Positions 23,700-35,570 of a DNA stretch of 64,000 bases are shown piece by piece (position 1 is the first letter of the stretch; the number at the start of each line of letters is the position of its first letter). Below the pieces are notes generated by a model that ran no database searches, was not told the DNA's origin, and saw nothing but the letters and a program-made list of their open reading frames with translations. This DNA comes from Zeus faber (lineage: Eukaryota; Chordata; Actinopteri; Zeiformes; Zeidae). The position numbers were made by a program, and so were the translations under genes. The stretch spans positions 8,916,077-8,980,076 of the forward strand of contig OY482855.1 in assembly GCA_960531495.1 (NCBI GenBank). Reading direction: 5' to 3'.

Positions 23700-24040
23700 C
23701 GCCCCCCCCCCCCCCCACTCTGTTCGGTTCAAACCCCATTCCAGCTTGCCCTGAAGCTCTGGCTCGACTCGCGGGAAGTTCCCAGCGTTTCAGTGAGACA
23801 GTGAACACATGCTTTACTTGAAGAGTGTGATCACATGCGAGGAATTCTCCATAATGGTTTGACTCATTTTGTCCCCTCCCTCGCTCTCCTCTCCCCTCCT
23901 CATTCCTGCAATTTGACATTTCAGTGGCGAGCTTCTGAGAACTAAACGTCAGGACAGTGTGGGACGAGAACAAGATAACTTTTCTGGATTTATGATGGGG
24001 GGTTTAACTTGATTGGTTGAAAAAGCTAACGGGTTGTTCC

Positions 24041-24083
<43 letters not shown>

Positions 24084-24310
24084 GGGTCGTCCTCCCCATG
24101 GACTGTGTGGAATGTAACCCCCCCTTTCTCATTCTGCTCAGCACAGTTCACTGCAGGCTTAGACTCGATCAATTCTCCACGGCTTGATGATCGGCTCTTC
24201 GGGTGAGCCGTTCATTGATCGGTTTATTCAGGGTGTTTTCTTCAGGCTCTTAATCGGAAACCGGAGGAATTTCTACTTTCCCCCGTTGAACATATTAAAA
24301 CAGTTTTCTC
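23700..24310 (+). other. znf598 3' UTR (approximate)
   Basis: Directly follows the TAG stop. It contains a 15-base C run (23702-23716) and an (ATT)n stretch (24042-24082). An ATTAAA near 24294 could be the polyadenylation signal; the true end is not determined. 24310-25330 shows no exon or clear repeat and is the convergent spacer to syngr3. Confidence 0.45.
24042..24082. repeat. (ATT)n microsatellite
   Basis: About 13 ATT units in the znf598 3' UTR region. Confidence 0.95.
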
Positions 24311-25329
24311 ACCTGACGCTTACGTTTCATTGATCCACTCGAGTGCCTACGTTTGGGGGGGAAAAAGCCGCTATCCCACAGGTCCTTTTTAAATGCCCTG
24401 AATTCTGTACATACTATATAAGGCCTTAAAAGTCGTGGGAGTCCTACATTTGAATTGATCAGGTCTTAATTTCAACAACATCATACATTGTCTTATTTAA
24501 TCTGTCTGTAAACTTATTTTTGTCAGAATGAGTCAACATTTGTAATGTTATAAACCTCAAAGACTACCACTGCTTTAGTAGGGTCAGACACATGGTCTCA
24601 GACTCTCCACTTGAAATCACTTGGGGCACTGTACTTAGAGGGCAACTTTTTTTTTAATACTATGAGTGATGATTATTGAAGGGAAAGAAGCTTCACTTAC
24701 GTCCTACAGCAGCATTGGGGGGGCGGTATACATTGATGGTGGAAAGCATTTTAAAACTTTTAATTATTCATAACTCTGCTGTTACTCATGTTCCAGCGAG
24801 CAGGAACCACATCCTGATAATACGTATTTAGGACTGGGAGGGTAGAGCGGTTGGAAAAATCATGTTTATTGCGAGTTATCAAATCCTTTCTTCAAAATGT
24901 TCTTTACGGGCCCTACATTCCCAAATGAACATTGAGCAGTCTTGTTATCCATTCGTCTGTCTGTTCAAACATTACTCTTGATATTGATACATGATATTGG
25001 AAGGAGGAAATATCAACAAGCTGCCCATTACTGCAAAGACAATATCTCAGTCCCTTCTAGTACATTTAACAATTTTGATTTTTAAATACAAGAAATATGT
25101 AGAACGTTTAGTAATTAAATTAGGTTTTAAGTCTTTTTTTACCTACAGTACATAGATGGGCCTCAAGGTAATCAATGTACTGAAGATAGAATGTCTGGTC
25201 TCCATCCGTGGACATGACCTACGGTTAGTAAACATACAATTCAAAAAAAGTAAAAGAAATGTTAACACATATACGTCATTTAACTTTTTCTATGAGCTAA
25301 TATGTACAAACAAGGTAGGCGGAGGTGGC

Positions 25330-28146
25330 GATCCAAAACGTCTGAGTTTCTTTTTATTGAAGTAATGTTCAGACTGCAGTCCAGAGACATTCAGTTAATA
25401 GACAGCAACACGGATCTCTGTACACAACTTTTATACACTGAGGAGGTCGAACACCTTGTGAAAGAGGAAGCAACTACTCCGAAAAAAACGTGCAATGTTA
25501 AAGGGGCAACCGTCCAGCCATCTATATAATATATATCCACAAAAAACACTTTAGCATTATTCTTTTTCCACATTTTAACACGTTGGTTTTGGTTCGAACT
25601 GCCCCTTTAACATTGCTCCAACAAAGAATTTCCCAACAGAGTGCATTAGCATTATTATCAGTCATTAATAAGTAATCAATTTCATGATTAGTATTTATTA
25701 TTGTTAGTAGTACAGGACAGACCAGACCCTGGACGGCATCACAGACAGCATGTTCCATTTACTTCAATTACATACTGAATTATTATTTTACAATCAAACC
25801 AATATCACAGTAGTGTACATGGGCCTAGGACCAGAGCACAAAACACACAGAATGCGTTCTATTGTTTTTTTTTTTCCTTTTTTTTTGTTTTGTATACCAC
25901 ACTGAAGAGACTGAAAACGGTGACAGAAACTGACCCAACCCGACCTTCCCCAAAAACCTCAACCAATGGGGTTGAAGGGCAGAAAGTTGTCGTCCGGGTG
26001 CAAATCTGTTTTCTGTGAATCGAGATTGATTTCTTCCAGTGAGGGGAAAAATCGATTGGACGCTAAATCAGCCGAGGTAATAAAGATATCATCTTGAATC
26101 GAGAAAAATAAAGATTTTTAAATGTTTTAAAGATGAACTAAAATAAATCAATGTGTTTTTGGCGCCAAACATTGACAGTATTCAACGTGTAACAATCTCG
26201 ATACCATAAGTTCATGCATTATCATAATTTCCACTCATTTAAAGTCCCCCTGCAGCCACGCAGTACGTGTGTCTCCCTGTAGGGGCGCTGTTTCACCAGG
26301 GCAGGCAGGGCGTTCCAAATTGTATCATTCCAATCAATATCAGCTGCAGATATCAATTTCATACTTGCCAAAGACATCCCTTATCTTTACGCTCTAGTCC
26401 CATTAGTGAACGTATTCATTTGACGTGTACATTTTGGAGCTCGGGAGGATTGTTAAATATGGTTCTAAAATGGTCATTTCAGCTGTGGGTTTGGCAAAAA
26501 AAAAAAAAAAAGACATCTATTCATTGACGTTCAGCGAAAAACATGATCCGGGAAAAATAACCACACATCTCAAATACTAACAAACTTTATAGAATCAAAA
26601 TAATTCTATATGCACGGCTTGGACTCTCGGACTCGTATGAGCACACATAAAAACACACTTTCCCACACACACGCTCTCGCTCACACACACACACACACAC
26701 TCACACACACACAGGGACCCACCCGATAAACCTGCAGATTTACTGACGACACGGCACAACACGGAGACATCGCTATACACTGACGTGGTTGCCATGGTTA
26801 CTATCTACAACGGGGTCCTCGGTGACCCCCTCACCCCCGCCCTCCCCTCAATCGCTCGGCCTAGCCGTCACCTCAACTTCTCGGATCCCAGTTGAGGCCC
26901 GCCCCCCCTCCTCAAAATCATTAAGTCACTGACGAGATAGCACTAACGGGACGACAGTAAGAACACGGGGCAGTTTGGCAGCTTCTAGAACATAAACGTA
27001 AACAGATTTGATACAGGAACCTGCACCCCCCCACGCCCCACCCTCGGCACCCAGCCCCCCATTTTTACACGCTCCATGTTACAAACACAGGCCGCGCTCA
27101 CAAATAACAATCCATCAATCCATAGACGCCTGATGGGGAGCTTTTCCCGGTCTATAAAGGTTTGAGGCTACCTAAGCCCTCCGTGGTGTATCGGGCGATT
27201 TGGGTCTTTTCTGGAGGCATTTTAACCAGTTTGGTGGATTATTATATATTCTATACAGTGTATTTCAATGCTCAATTAGTCCAGTATTTCCCGCTTTTTT
27301 GCCTGGAGACCGCCTGGATTCTGGGTTGTGATTTGACGGGGCGCCTATGATCTGGTCTAGCTAGCCGGACACCTGCCTATCCTAGTCACTCATTTAAGCC
27401 ACCTAAATACATATCTACAATATGGGAGAAATATTGCACTTGGTCACAAGACGTTGTCGTTACTATTTTTGTATATCTTTTTTTGTTCTACAGTATGTTT
27501 AAGATCTACCGCGTTAGGTTACTGTCTGAGACAAACAGCACAGTATGGCACTTAGTTGACCGATAAGTTCTGGAACATGCAGATTTGGAACGAACTGCAG
27601 CGTGGGAGCAGGGTCGAGCGACCGGCCCTCCAAACTGGATTTCAGGGACTTTGACTAACGGTATTAAAACAATTGACAACAATTTTTTACATACTGTATA
27701 TAAATACATGTAGGAGCGACTTCCCCGGGTTTGCGTGCACTGGTTTGGTTAAATCCCTACTTGTCTGTGCATTCAGAGGCTAGTTGCGTGATTTTGGTTG
27801 GGTTTCCGACAGGCGGTCGGTGCTGAACGAGGAGGTCGCTCGGAATGTAGAAGCAACGAGGGGGGAGAGGAAACGGAGGGGGAGAGGGAGGGGAGGGGAG
27901 AGCGGGGTTGGGGTGGAGCCCACTTTCAACTCGGTCCACAGATGAACACCCGCCGCAAGAGTAGGGGGGTCATCGCAGTCACGGTACAATCGCTTCTTGT
28001 GATTGGTTATGCCCTCAATCCTCACTCCCTATCCTTACTCACCCCTTCTCCTCCCCCATCCCCCACACGCCCCACCCTCCCAACCCCGCCATCCCCCCTC
28101 AGACAAGCCCACAGCACACGACCTGATCTTGCAGTACGTCCTATGT
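25330..28146 (-). other. syngr3 long 3' UTR (approximate)
   Basis: 2.8 kb downstream of the syngr3 stop codon carry no other gene on either strand. On the minus strand an AATAAA signal lies at 25358-25353, which would end the transcript near 25330. Contents include a 17-bp inverted repeat (25492-25616), a (CA)n-like stretch near 26675-26714 and a purine-rich stretch at 27838-27905. The extent is inferred from the absence of other signals. Confidence 0.4.
25492..25616. repeat. 17-bp perfect inverted repeat
   Basis: GCAATGTTAAAGGGGCA at 25492-25508 is matched exactly in inverted orientation by TGCCCCTTTAACATTGC at 25600-25616, with a 91-bp loop. It could be a hairpin in the syngr3 3' UTR or the ends of a tiny MITE. 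Confidence 0.7.
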
Positions 28147-28908
28147 CTAGTAGATGGGGACCTGGTACGTGGGCGCTGCGTTGTTCTCGGTGAACGGCGG
28201 GCTCTGGTAGGTCTCTGTGCTGTCGGCGGTGCCGGTGGTGGAAGTGGTGGCAGCGCCCCCCGGGGTGTTGGAGGGGTACGGCTGGGCGGGCGCGCTGCCG
28301 TCCATCTGGTCGGTGGCAAACAGGGTCATGTCGGTGCCGAGCAGGTACTTCTGGACGGCGCGCACGGTCAGACCAGCCTGCGCCGGGCGTGGTAGAGAGA
28401 AAGGGCGAGTGCGAGGGAAAGAGCGTGAGAGGGAAAAGAGGGCGAGAGTGAGAGAAAGAGATCACTCGCAAAGAAGAGAGAGGGGAGAGAGGGAGATAGA
28501 GAAGAAGGATGAGGAGAGGAGAGAGGAAGGGAGAGCAAGAGGGACAGAGGGGCAAGGCAGAGAGAGAAGGAGAAAGAGAGCGCAGAAGAGGGAGGGAGAC
28601 AGAGGAAAGTGAGAAAGGAAAAAAGAGGGGGAGAGGGAGAGGGTGATAGAGAAGAAGAAAGGGGGAGAGAGAGAGGAGGAGAGGGACAGGGGGGAGAGAG
28701 ATGAAGGGAGATAGAGGGGGAAAGAAGGGGAACAGAGGGACGGGGGATAGAGAGAGAGTGGGGGAGTGAGGGAGAGCGAGGGGGAGAAGAGGCGGAAGCG
28801 GAAGAAAGAGAAAAATACAGGGGTAGGGGGAAGGAGAATGTTGGCAAACAGAGAGAGAAAATGAAAAGCACAGTATCCGTGGGCGTGTCTCTGTGTGTTT
28901 ATGCGTGT

Positions 28909-28971
<63 letters not shown>

Positions 28972-30093
28972 TGTGTGTGTGTGTGTGTGTGTGCTCGTAC
29001 CCAGGTTATGATGGAGAAGAAAGAGAAGGCGATGGCTGCCCGCGCCGCATCCGCGCCCTGGTTGAGCGGCAGCTCATCTGTGGTGGTGCGAGACCACTGA
29101 TTGGCCAAGAAGCAGAAACTCACAAAGTACAGGAAGGTCCAGAAACCTGAGGAAGCAGGAAGCCCAATGACTACGCTTAACAGATGGTGGTGGTGGTGGT
29201 TTCTCTTTGTTTTTCAAACACCTGTTCCACTACGATGACTCTCTGTTCCTGTTTACAGATCAAAGCCCCGGTTCCACTTTCTTTCCTCGTCGCCTTTCAT
29301 TTCCTCCATTGAAGAGCGGCGAAGAGTTCCGCAGAAAAACCCTCATTTTGAGAAACCCGCCTCCGGCGTGACGTGTGTGTCTCACCTGAGAAGCCGACCT
29401 CCAGCATCACGGCCTTCTTGCGGTCCTTGACGGAGCTGATGGAGGAGAACTTGTAGTCCAGCAGCAGGAAGAAGGAGGCGGCCAGCAGCCCCACCAGGCC
29501 CACAAACACGCCGTAGTTGCATGCATCGGCGTTGCGGTTGAACACACAGTGCAGCCGCTCGCTGCCCAGGTTGACGTAGCCCTCGTTCACGATGGAGGCG
29601 AACACCACCAGGGAGAAGATCTGCCGGGAGGGGGTTAAACGGGGAGGTGAGGCTAATGAGGCTCAAACTTCCCGACTCATCAGTAAGCGCGTGTGACGTC
29701 AGGGGAAATCTATTTGGGAAGCGATCTGTGTCATTGAGTGGGGCCGGAGTGAGCGAGCGAGCGAGAGAGAGAGAGAGAGAGTGAGAGAGAGAGTAAGTGC
29801 GCGAACGAGTGAGTAAGAAAAGTATAACACCATTTCATTTTCGGTCCGTCACCACACATATCAACACACAAACAAACAAACGTGTGCAAATAAGAAAAGT
29901 GCACACAAACACACTTGTACTGGTACAAAAGTGAGGCGTAAATACACCCGATTAGTGAGGATCCATGCTCCCGGAGCCCTTCTAATACAACGGAACAAAG
30001 TCGTGACCTCATTTCCTGTCCCTCTCCGTCTCACTCAGTGAGTGGAGAGGTGAATGCTTGACTTCCTTTGAGGAATTACACTGCGACTGAGGC

Positions 30094-30124
<31 letters not shown>

Positions 30125-31569
30125 GTGCGTGTGTGTGTTCAGTGTTCGCAGAGGCTCAGAGCTGGTCATGGGGTCAGTCATGGAGGAGCGTGTTCCATCA
30201 AATCACGTGTGTCGTGGTCATTTTCCGGATCATTCTCTATAATCATTCACTTTTCACCTCTCTCAACTCTCTCTCTCTCTCTCTCTCAGTCTGCCCTTCT
30301 CTCTCTCTCTCTTTGATTTTGACCTGGAACACTGAACAGCTGACTAACACTTGGTGGCAGAATAAGGCCATGTGACACAGCAACACACACACGTTGAGGG
30401 ATGGGTCATATGATGGGAGGAGGAAAAAGTCTGAACACACAAAAGGTTTATTTACGCCTGGTGCGTTTCCATCAGCGCTGGTATAAGACCAATACTGCAT
30501 CAGATCCTCGGGAGGACACCATCTAATTATTTAACACACGCACACACACACACACACACGCCCACATTCATGCATTGTGGAAGGATCGTCACCAAAGGTG
30601 CACAGCCGATTTGATTCGCATGACCCCCCCCCCCCCCCCCTATATCGTGGTCGTTCGGTCTCTAAGTGTATTGTCTATTATGTGATGCACACAGGTCGAG
30701 GTCCGTGCGTGATGCAGCAAACCCAGCGTCGGGAAACAACGCGCCCCGCGACCCCGGCGCGCGTACGGAGCGGGCGGCCAATCAGCGGCGAGGAAAGGAC
30801 GCGCGCGCCGCTCGCTCGCCACGGCCCCGGACGGACGTGGGCCCGCGCCCCCCGCGGAACAGCGTCGAGCGGCCCGGTTTCGCCTCGTAACCGAGAAACA
30901 ACACTGGTAACACTGCCAGGAATAAAAGGATACCAATAAACAACGGCTGTCGGTTGGTTCGGTTGGTTCGGTTGGTTCGGTGCCCCCCCCCCCACCCCCC
31001 ACCAATGGTGAAAATGATTATTCCACTATTCCAACACTACACCGTGGGAGTGGACTCCATGTCTGCCGTTCAGGCCTGCAAACACACACTGACAGGTGGG
31101 AAATGAAACGGCCTATTCAACCGCACTGACAGACAGACGGACGGACAGGCAGGCAGGCAGGCAGACAGACAGACGGACGGACAGGCAGGCAGGCAGACAG
31201 ACAGGCCTCGGTCGAAACCTTCCCTCACCCAATTAGTATAAACCTCTGTCACGAAATCAATTCTCACGGCGCCCTTTCGCCAACGCATCCGGGGGCGGGG
31301 GGGGCTCTGACACCGCGGGGCCTCCATCTTACTGCGGGCTTCGGCGCGAACCGCCGTCCGATGCAACCAACCCGCCACGGACCCTGCCCATCAATTAGCG
31401 CCGGCTCCCTCGAAGCCACCGCGCCGCGGACACCCGGCGAACAAACGGGGGGACGGTCCCTCCTTACCCACGCCAGCACTTTGAGGATGGTCTGCGGCTG
31501 CTTGACGAAGGTGACGGGGTCCACCGCGGTGCCGGTCCGACCCGCTCCGAACGATCCCACTCCGTCCAT
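28147..31569 (-). CDS. syngr3: Synaptogyrin-3, four-span synaptic vesicle protein
   Basis: Minus-strand coding exons: 31569-31468, 29620-29386, 29146-29001 and 28377-28147 (stop TAG). They join in frame to 237 residues, close to the usual 224-233. The MARVEL-type four-span core is clear: TM1 near ILKVLAWIFSLVVFASIV, conserved VNEGYVN and CVFNRNADAC in the first lumenal loop, SSVKDRKKAV before TM3, FLANQW after it, and DAARAAIAFSFFSIITW in TM4. The tail GTDMTLFATDQ and TETYQSPPFTE matches synaptogyrin-3 rather than -1 or -2, and the ZNF598/GFER neighbours support this. From family knowledge it is a neuronal vesicle protein that associates with the dopamine transporter. It is convergent with znf598 and in tandem with gfer. 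The start ATG lies in a CpG-rich exon. Intron 3 contains a striking purine tract. Confidence 0.93.
28388..28868. repeat. 480-bp polypurine/polypyrimidine tract
   Basis: The plus strand is almost entirely G and A (GAGAGA, GGGAGA variants), so the syngr3 sense strand is polypyrimidine. It fills syngr3 intron 3 immediately upstream (in transcript terms) of the exon 4 acceptor and abuts a (GT)n tract. Confidence 0.9.
28913..28993. repeat. (GT)n tract at the syngr3 exon 3 donor
   Basis: About 40 units with one variant, ending 7 bp from the GT of the exon 3 splice donor (29000-28999 on the minus strand). Confidence 0.95.
29621..30690. other. syngr3 intron 1, 3' half
   Basis: No coding sequence. 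Simple repeats: GA-rich (29755-29795), (GT)n (30092-30122), CT-rich (30266-30313), CA-rich (30538-30560) and a C run (30626-30640). Confidence 0.6.
30700..30895. promoter_or_regulatory. CpG island inside syngr3 intron 1
   Basis: Very CpG-dense about 200 bp, with CGCG clusters and a CCAAT box in GCGGCCAATCAGCGGCG near 30773. It lies 570 bp downstream of the first coding exon. It may be an intronic enhancer or an alternative promoter; function is inferred. Confidence 0.4.
31120..31206. repeat. GACA/GGCA tetranucleotide repeat
   Basis: Mixed GACA, GACG and GGCA units, with a 46-bp block repeated twice, in syngr3 intron 1. A (GGTTC)n stretch lies just upstream at 30951-30980. Confidence 0.85.
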
Positions 31570-31760
31570 CTTCTTGCGGCTCTGGGCGGCTGCGCTCCTC
31601 CTCTCCGGGCTCCACGCGCCCAGCTCCGCGGCTGGACGGACGCGCGCGCGCGGACGGCGGCGCTGCTGCTGCTGCTGCGCGGGGGCGCGCGGGCGCGTCG
31701 GCGAGTCACCGCACAGGTTCGGATTTAAAACGGCCTGAGAGTTGGAGTTGCCGCTAAATA
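31570..31760 (-). promoter_or_regulatory. syngr3 promoter and 5' UTR
   Basis: GC-rich sequence directly upstream of the syngr3 ATG (31569), with CGCGCG runs and a CAG/GCA-rich stretch near 31660-31680. A CpG-type promoter is inferred from position. Confidence 0.4.
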
Positions 31761-31894
31761 ACGATGGTACCGACAACAACGATGACAAGTCCGGGTGCGC
31801 TGTTTTACATGGAGCTTCGATCGAGCTCTTTATTATACTATTACGCCCGTAAACATCAACATGTTTTAACACTTGGTGGCGATTTCTTATTGTA

Positions 31895-31935
31895 TTCCTG
31901 AATTTCCCTCCGGGGATTAATAAAGTATTAATTTA
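31895..31935. repeat. LINE 3'-tail fragment, second copy
   Basis: GAATTTCCCTCCGGGGATTA followed by ATAAAG repeats the tail seen at 690-735. The rest of 31936-32900 is AT-rich intergenic DNA with nothing recognised. Confidence 0.45.
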
Positions 31936-32916
31936 TTGAAGTGACATAAACTTGATTACTAGTAATTGATAAAACACAAGAAAACCGCATATTACATGAT
32001 CATGGATATTATGTTACTTGTTATAGTATACGTATTATTACAACTACAAGATATGGTATTAAGCAGAAATGCTAAATCATCAAATGTATACTTACTGTAA
32101 CGCGTGTCCGCGGCGCGGAATACAAAACAATCTTTCCTGTTGCTCAGAAAGTCACAAAGAAAGAAAGAAATGGAACTCAAGTGTGACATTTGGTTTTTGC
32201 CCATGACCGTTTCTAAAAATAACCACATGATCAGGACATTTATTAATAACTCTCTCTCACACGCACAGGTTGGGCAACATATCAGAGACCCTGGGCCCAA
32301 AGGGGTCCTTGACTGGAAAACACATTCCTTTCATAGTTCTTTCTCAGTTATCCATAAAGGACATGTTGATAATACCAGGAAGGAAACATAACACATTGAA
32401 ATAGGTACATACACTTCAAATGTAATTCATCAGCACCTGATGCAATTTCTATTGCTTCAGTAAAAGGATGTAGGTGTTAGAAATCATATATTCTTTGGAC
32501 CAATCAAGGTATACTCAATCAAGGTGTAATGAGCCCAAAATATTTTCCTGTCAGGCTGATTAAATTATTACAATTAGTGCAAATCAATTTTCAATGAGCA
32601 TTGTCACAAAATAAATGCTATACCTCTTCATATTGCAAATAAGCCAGAAAACAATCACAACATTACTGCGTACGAAAGCAAACCCTGAATCCCAAGAGGT
32701 TCTCATGATTTAAACTGAAATATTTTGCACTTTCTTTCGAAACACAATACCACTGATGTGTCGTGCGTTGTTTTGGTCCGATGCTTGATTTGACTGACCG
32801 ATCCAACCAGAGAATTCTGTGTAGAGCTGAGTTTTGGTGTCGCTGTGCTCCCATTAGTTTAAAAGTTCAGCGACGTGACTCCGCCCTGCCGACTCTCTGC
32901 ATCCACACATCACGAA

Positions 32917-35138
32917 TCAGTCGCAGGACCCGTCTTTCCAGCCGTCCCGCCACCTCTCGTCCACCCGGGAGCAGTCGAACTGGGGTTTGCCCAGACGAAC
33001 GTTGACGTCGTTATGGAGACGACAGAGCCACTGAGACAGGGCATGGCGACTGCCGGCATCCGGCTGATTGGTTTTCAACCTGCAGGCGGCACATGGAGTC
33101 ATTATGAAGTAGAATTTACAAATGTAAGTGTAACATTCTACAGATATTGTACATACAACAACAAAGGAAAAAATATATATGGCCTCAAAGGCCCTAATTA
33201 ACGACACAAATAAAGCTTCCAAATCTGCATTACAACAACTCTGATGTTATGCTACAATGCTAACAGACGACACCGCTGTGGCTGATCTCTATTTATTCAG
33301 GGGTTGCACTTTGAGCTGACCTGCTCTTCAGGTCTTGGGCACATTCGTCGCAGGGGAAGAACTTTGCAAAGAGGTTGAAGAACTGTCCCATTTCCTGCTG
33401 CTGGGCCGGGGAGGGTCGATCGGGATAATATGCCGCCATGGTGTGGAGGAATGACCACGTGTTGCGGCCCAACTCTTCCCTGTCCAACGGACACTGTGGT
33501 TCGGGCTTTGCCTCCTCTACATGGTCCTCCTGAGTAGTGGGTCGTAAAATATGTTGACTATAACAATACAGGTGAATAAACCAACCAATCAACAGGTCAA
33601 GCACACAGTGTTACAAAATGCTATAACATCTTGATAAGCGCATCTTGAAGTCTGGAATCTGTGCCATCATTTTTTAATACTGGAAATCATTATGAATAAA
33701 CTTTAATACTATCATAATTTAAAGTAAGATCAATAAAATAACCTGCTTAAAGTAATCACACAACTAAGAGACTTAGTTCATTGAAAAGCATGTCTGTTTC
33801 ATATGACAAATGTTGGTCCACAATATGCTCTTTTGAGGAATTGTAGGAATCCATGAGATTGTCTGTGTTGCGTGGACTGCACTACACGTTCCAGAATTTC
33901 ATTAGAAACAGAATGTTTTGGGGTTTTTTTTCCTCCAACATCTAGGTTTACCCTCGTCTTGCGTCTAAGAGGTTCATTTTCTTTTCTTGAAAGTTTGCCT
34001 TCTTCTGACTGTTTCATTTTTTTTGAGGTGGTGAGGATATTATTTTATACGAGAGTGATAGTGACAGTTCACTGATCACAGTGCCTTTCACTATTGTGCT
34101 TGCCCGGACAGTAAATTCTTGCCGGGAAAGGCGGACCGCGCCACAACAACTGGAAATAGCATATAGAGGAGAATAACGCTATACAAAGTATACATTTAAT
34201 GGCTGTGTCGTAAGAAGGCCCCCATGGGCCATGATGGAAAAATGATGATGTTAGTATTCCGTTAGCACGGTTTTAAAACTGTACACACAGATTACTAAAC
34301 TATTATATTTTAATTAATAAAGAGCCCATTCAATATTGATTATATTTATTTTGCATGAAATCCTCGAAATTGCAAGACACAGCGCTTAAAAGGTGACTTG
34401 AGACTAAAGTCCTGGAATTTTATTTTGTGCAGTGAATTCTCCCGACACGCCCGCTTTCCAGCACCTGCACCTTACCGCTACTACTAGCGAGCTCCCACCT
34501 GACAGCTTCGCTGTGCTTGAGGCAGCTGCTCATTCCGGGGACGCGATCGGACGCCATCCCTTGTGAGTTCCGGGCCAACGTCAGTTTAAACGCGATGGGC
34601 TGTATTTTGCTATTTTCCCCCGTAACCTGCCCAACAATGATACAGCATCACATGAATTAACATCATTTGGGCGGCTGCGGTCCTCGTTGCTGCGTCTTCA
34701 TCCATCTTCAATGCCATGAACGCAAGACACCCGCGCACACGGTGTAGTAATCAGTGGGCACGGTTTATAAACCGTTATTTATTTAAGTGTTTATTTGTAT
34801 GTTTGTTTATTTATTTATTTGTGTTTGTTTGTTTGTCAACAAAATAATCGTAGGGATCACCACTTTAAAATCGGCCAACAACAAATAGAAAGTGTCTTCT
34901 ATCAACGAGGAACTTGTCAAGTCCCAACTGTTGTCGGAGTTACCTGCTTCTTCTGGACTTTCATCCACGATTTGAAGTCCGTACAAGCCCGGCACGGCTT
35001 CTTCCTGGGCTCCCCGGGCGGCCCCTGGTGTTGAGCGGAGCTTTCATTCGACGGTCGAGCTGGCGCCGCAAACGGGAAACCTTCGAATCCGGGAGGACCT
35101 GGCGCCTGTGTCGCCCCGGACCCGGCGGAGGACGCCAT
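32917..35138 (-). CDS. gfer: FAD-linked sulfhydryl oxidase ALR (GFER, Erv1 family)
   Basis: Minus-strand exons: 35138-34944, 33529-33321 and 33079-32917 (stop TGA). They join in frame to 188 residues (human long form 205). The N-terminal extension carries the shuttle pair in [15 protein letters not shown] (Cys49, Cys52). The Erv1/ALR core starts near [13 protein letters not shown]. The redox-active pair is in [10 protein letters not shown] (Cys125-x-x-Cys128) next to the FAD site. The structural Cys-x16-Cys pair is present in WLCRLHN...FDC, and the C-terminus [15 protein letters not shown] matches the family. The family role is to reoxidise Mia40/CHCHD4 in the mitochondrial intermembrane space and pass electrons to cytochrome c. 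Just after the exon 2-3 joint, the human segment with RACFTQ is replaced by a longer stretch lacking that cysteine. It is divergent from drg2. A repeat fragment lies immediately upstream of the ATG (35175-35570). Confidence 0.94.
33530..34943. other. gfer intron 1
   Basis: 1.4 kb, mostly AT-rich. A 72-codon minus-strand frame (34017-33799, rich in Lys/Arg/Glu) has no recognised homology and no supporting splice context. A GC-richer patch lies at 34440-34640. A short word, GCCGGGAAAGGCGGACC near 34120, resembles 12210-12225 upstream of znf598, suggesting an old repeat. Confidence 0.45.
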
Positions 35139-35174
35139 GTTTATCCCGTTGCATTCCGGGATACCGAGACGAGC

Positions 35175-35570
35175 GGTGGGTCGTTGACGAACGATCCGAT
35201 TCTTTTGAACGGCTCCTTTGTAGGAAGGAGGGGAACCTGCTCTCGCTGGGCGACGCGCTGCTCTCTCTCTTTTGACAAGTTTAACGGTTTTATCTTGTGT
35301 TGTTCGTTTAAGTTTCCGTCTCCTGCCGCCGGTAAATGCCCCCCCCCCCCCCTCTCCATGTAAGAGATAGCCTATGCTCCTCCCTCGTCGGGAGCTGCCC
35401 TGGTTGAAAAGGAGCGCACCCACAGGCTTCACAAAGGTTCACAAAGCGAAGGCACGCATGCGCTGGTCTGACTGTCAGGGTTCATTTCAATAAGTTATTT
35501 TACTATTATCATTTATGTGTGAAAAGCACTATTTATACCTGTTGTACACAAAAATAAATAACTATAGTTC
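35175..35570. repeat. Repeat fragment in the gfer/drg2 promoter, inverted copy of 40030-40365
   Basis: Long matches in inverted orientation to 40030-40365, for example AAGAGATAGCCTATGCTCCTC, GTTGAAAAGGAGCGCACCCA and GTTATTTTACTATTATCATTTAT. It begins only about 40 bp upstream of the gfer start codon, so the gfer 5' UTR and promoter seem largely built from this repeat. The family is not identified; the other copy is nested in an hAT element. Confidence 0.8.

Noticed and set aside
28368..28871. 167-codon Ser/Pro/Leu frame on the minus strand
   Set aside because: Translation of the polypyrimidine tract in syngr3 intron 3.
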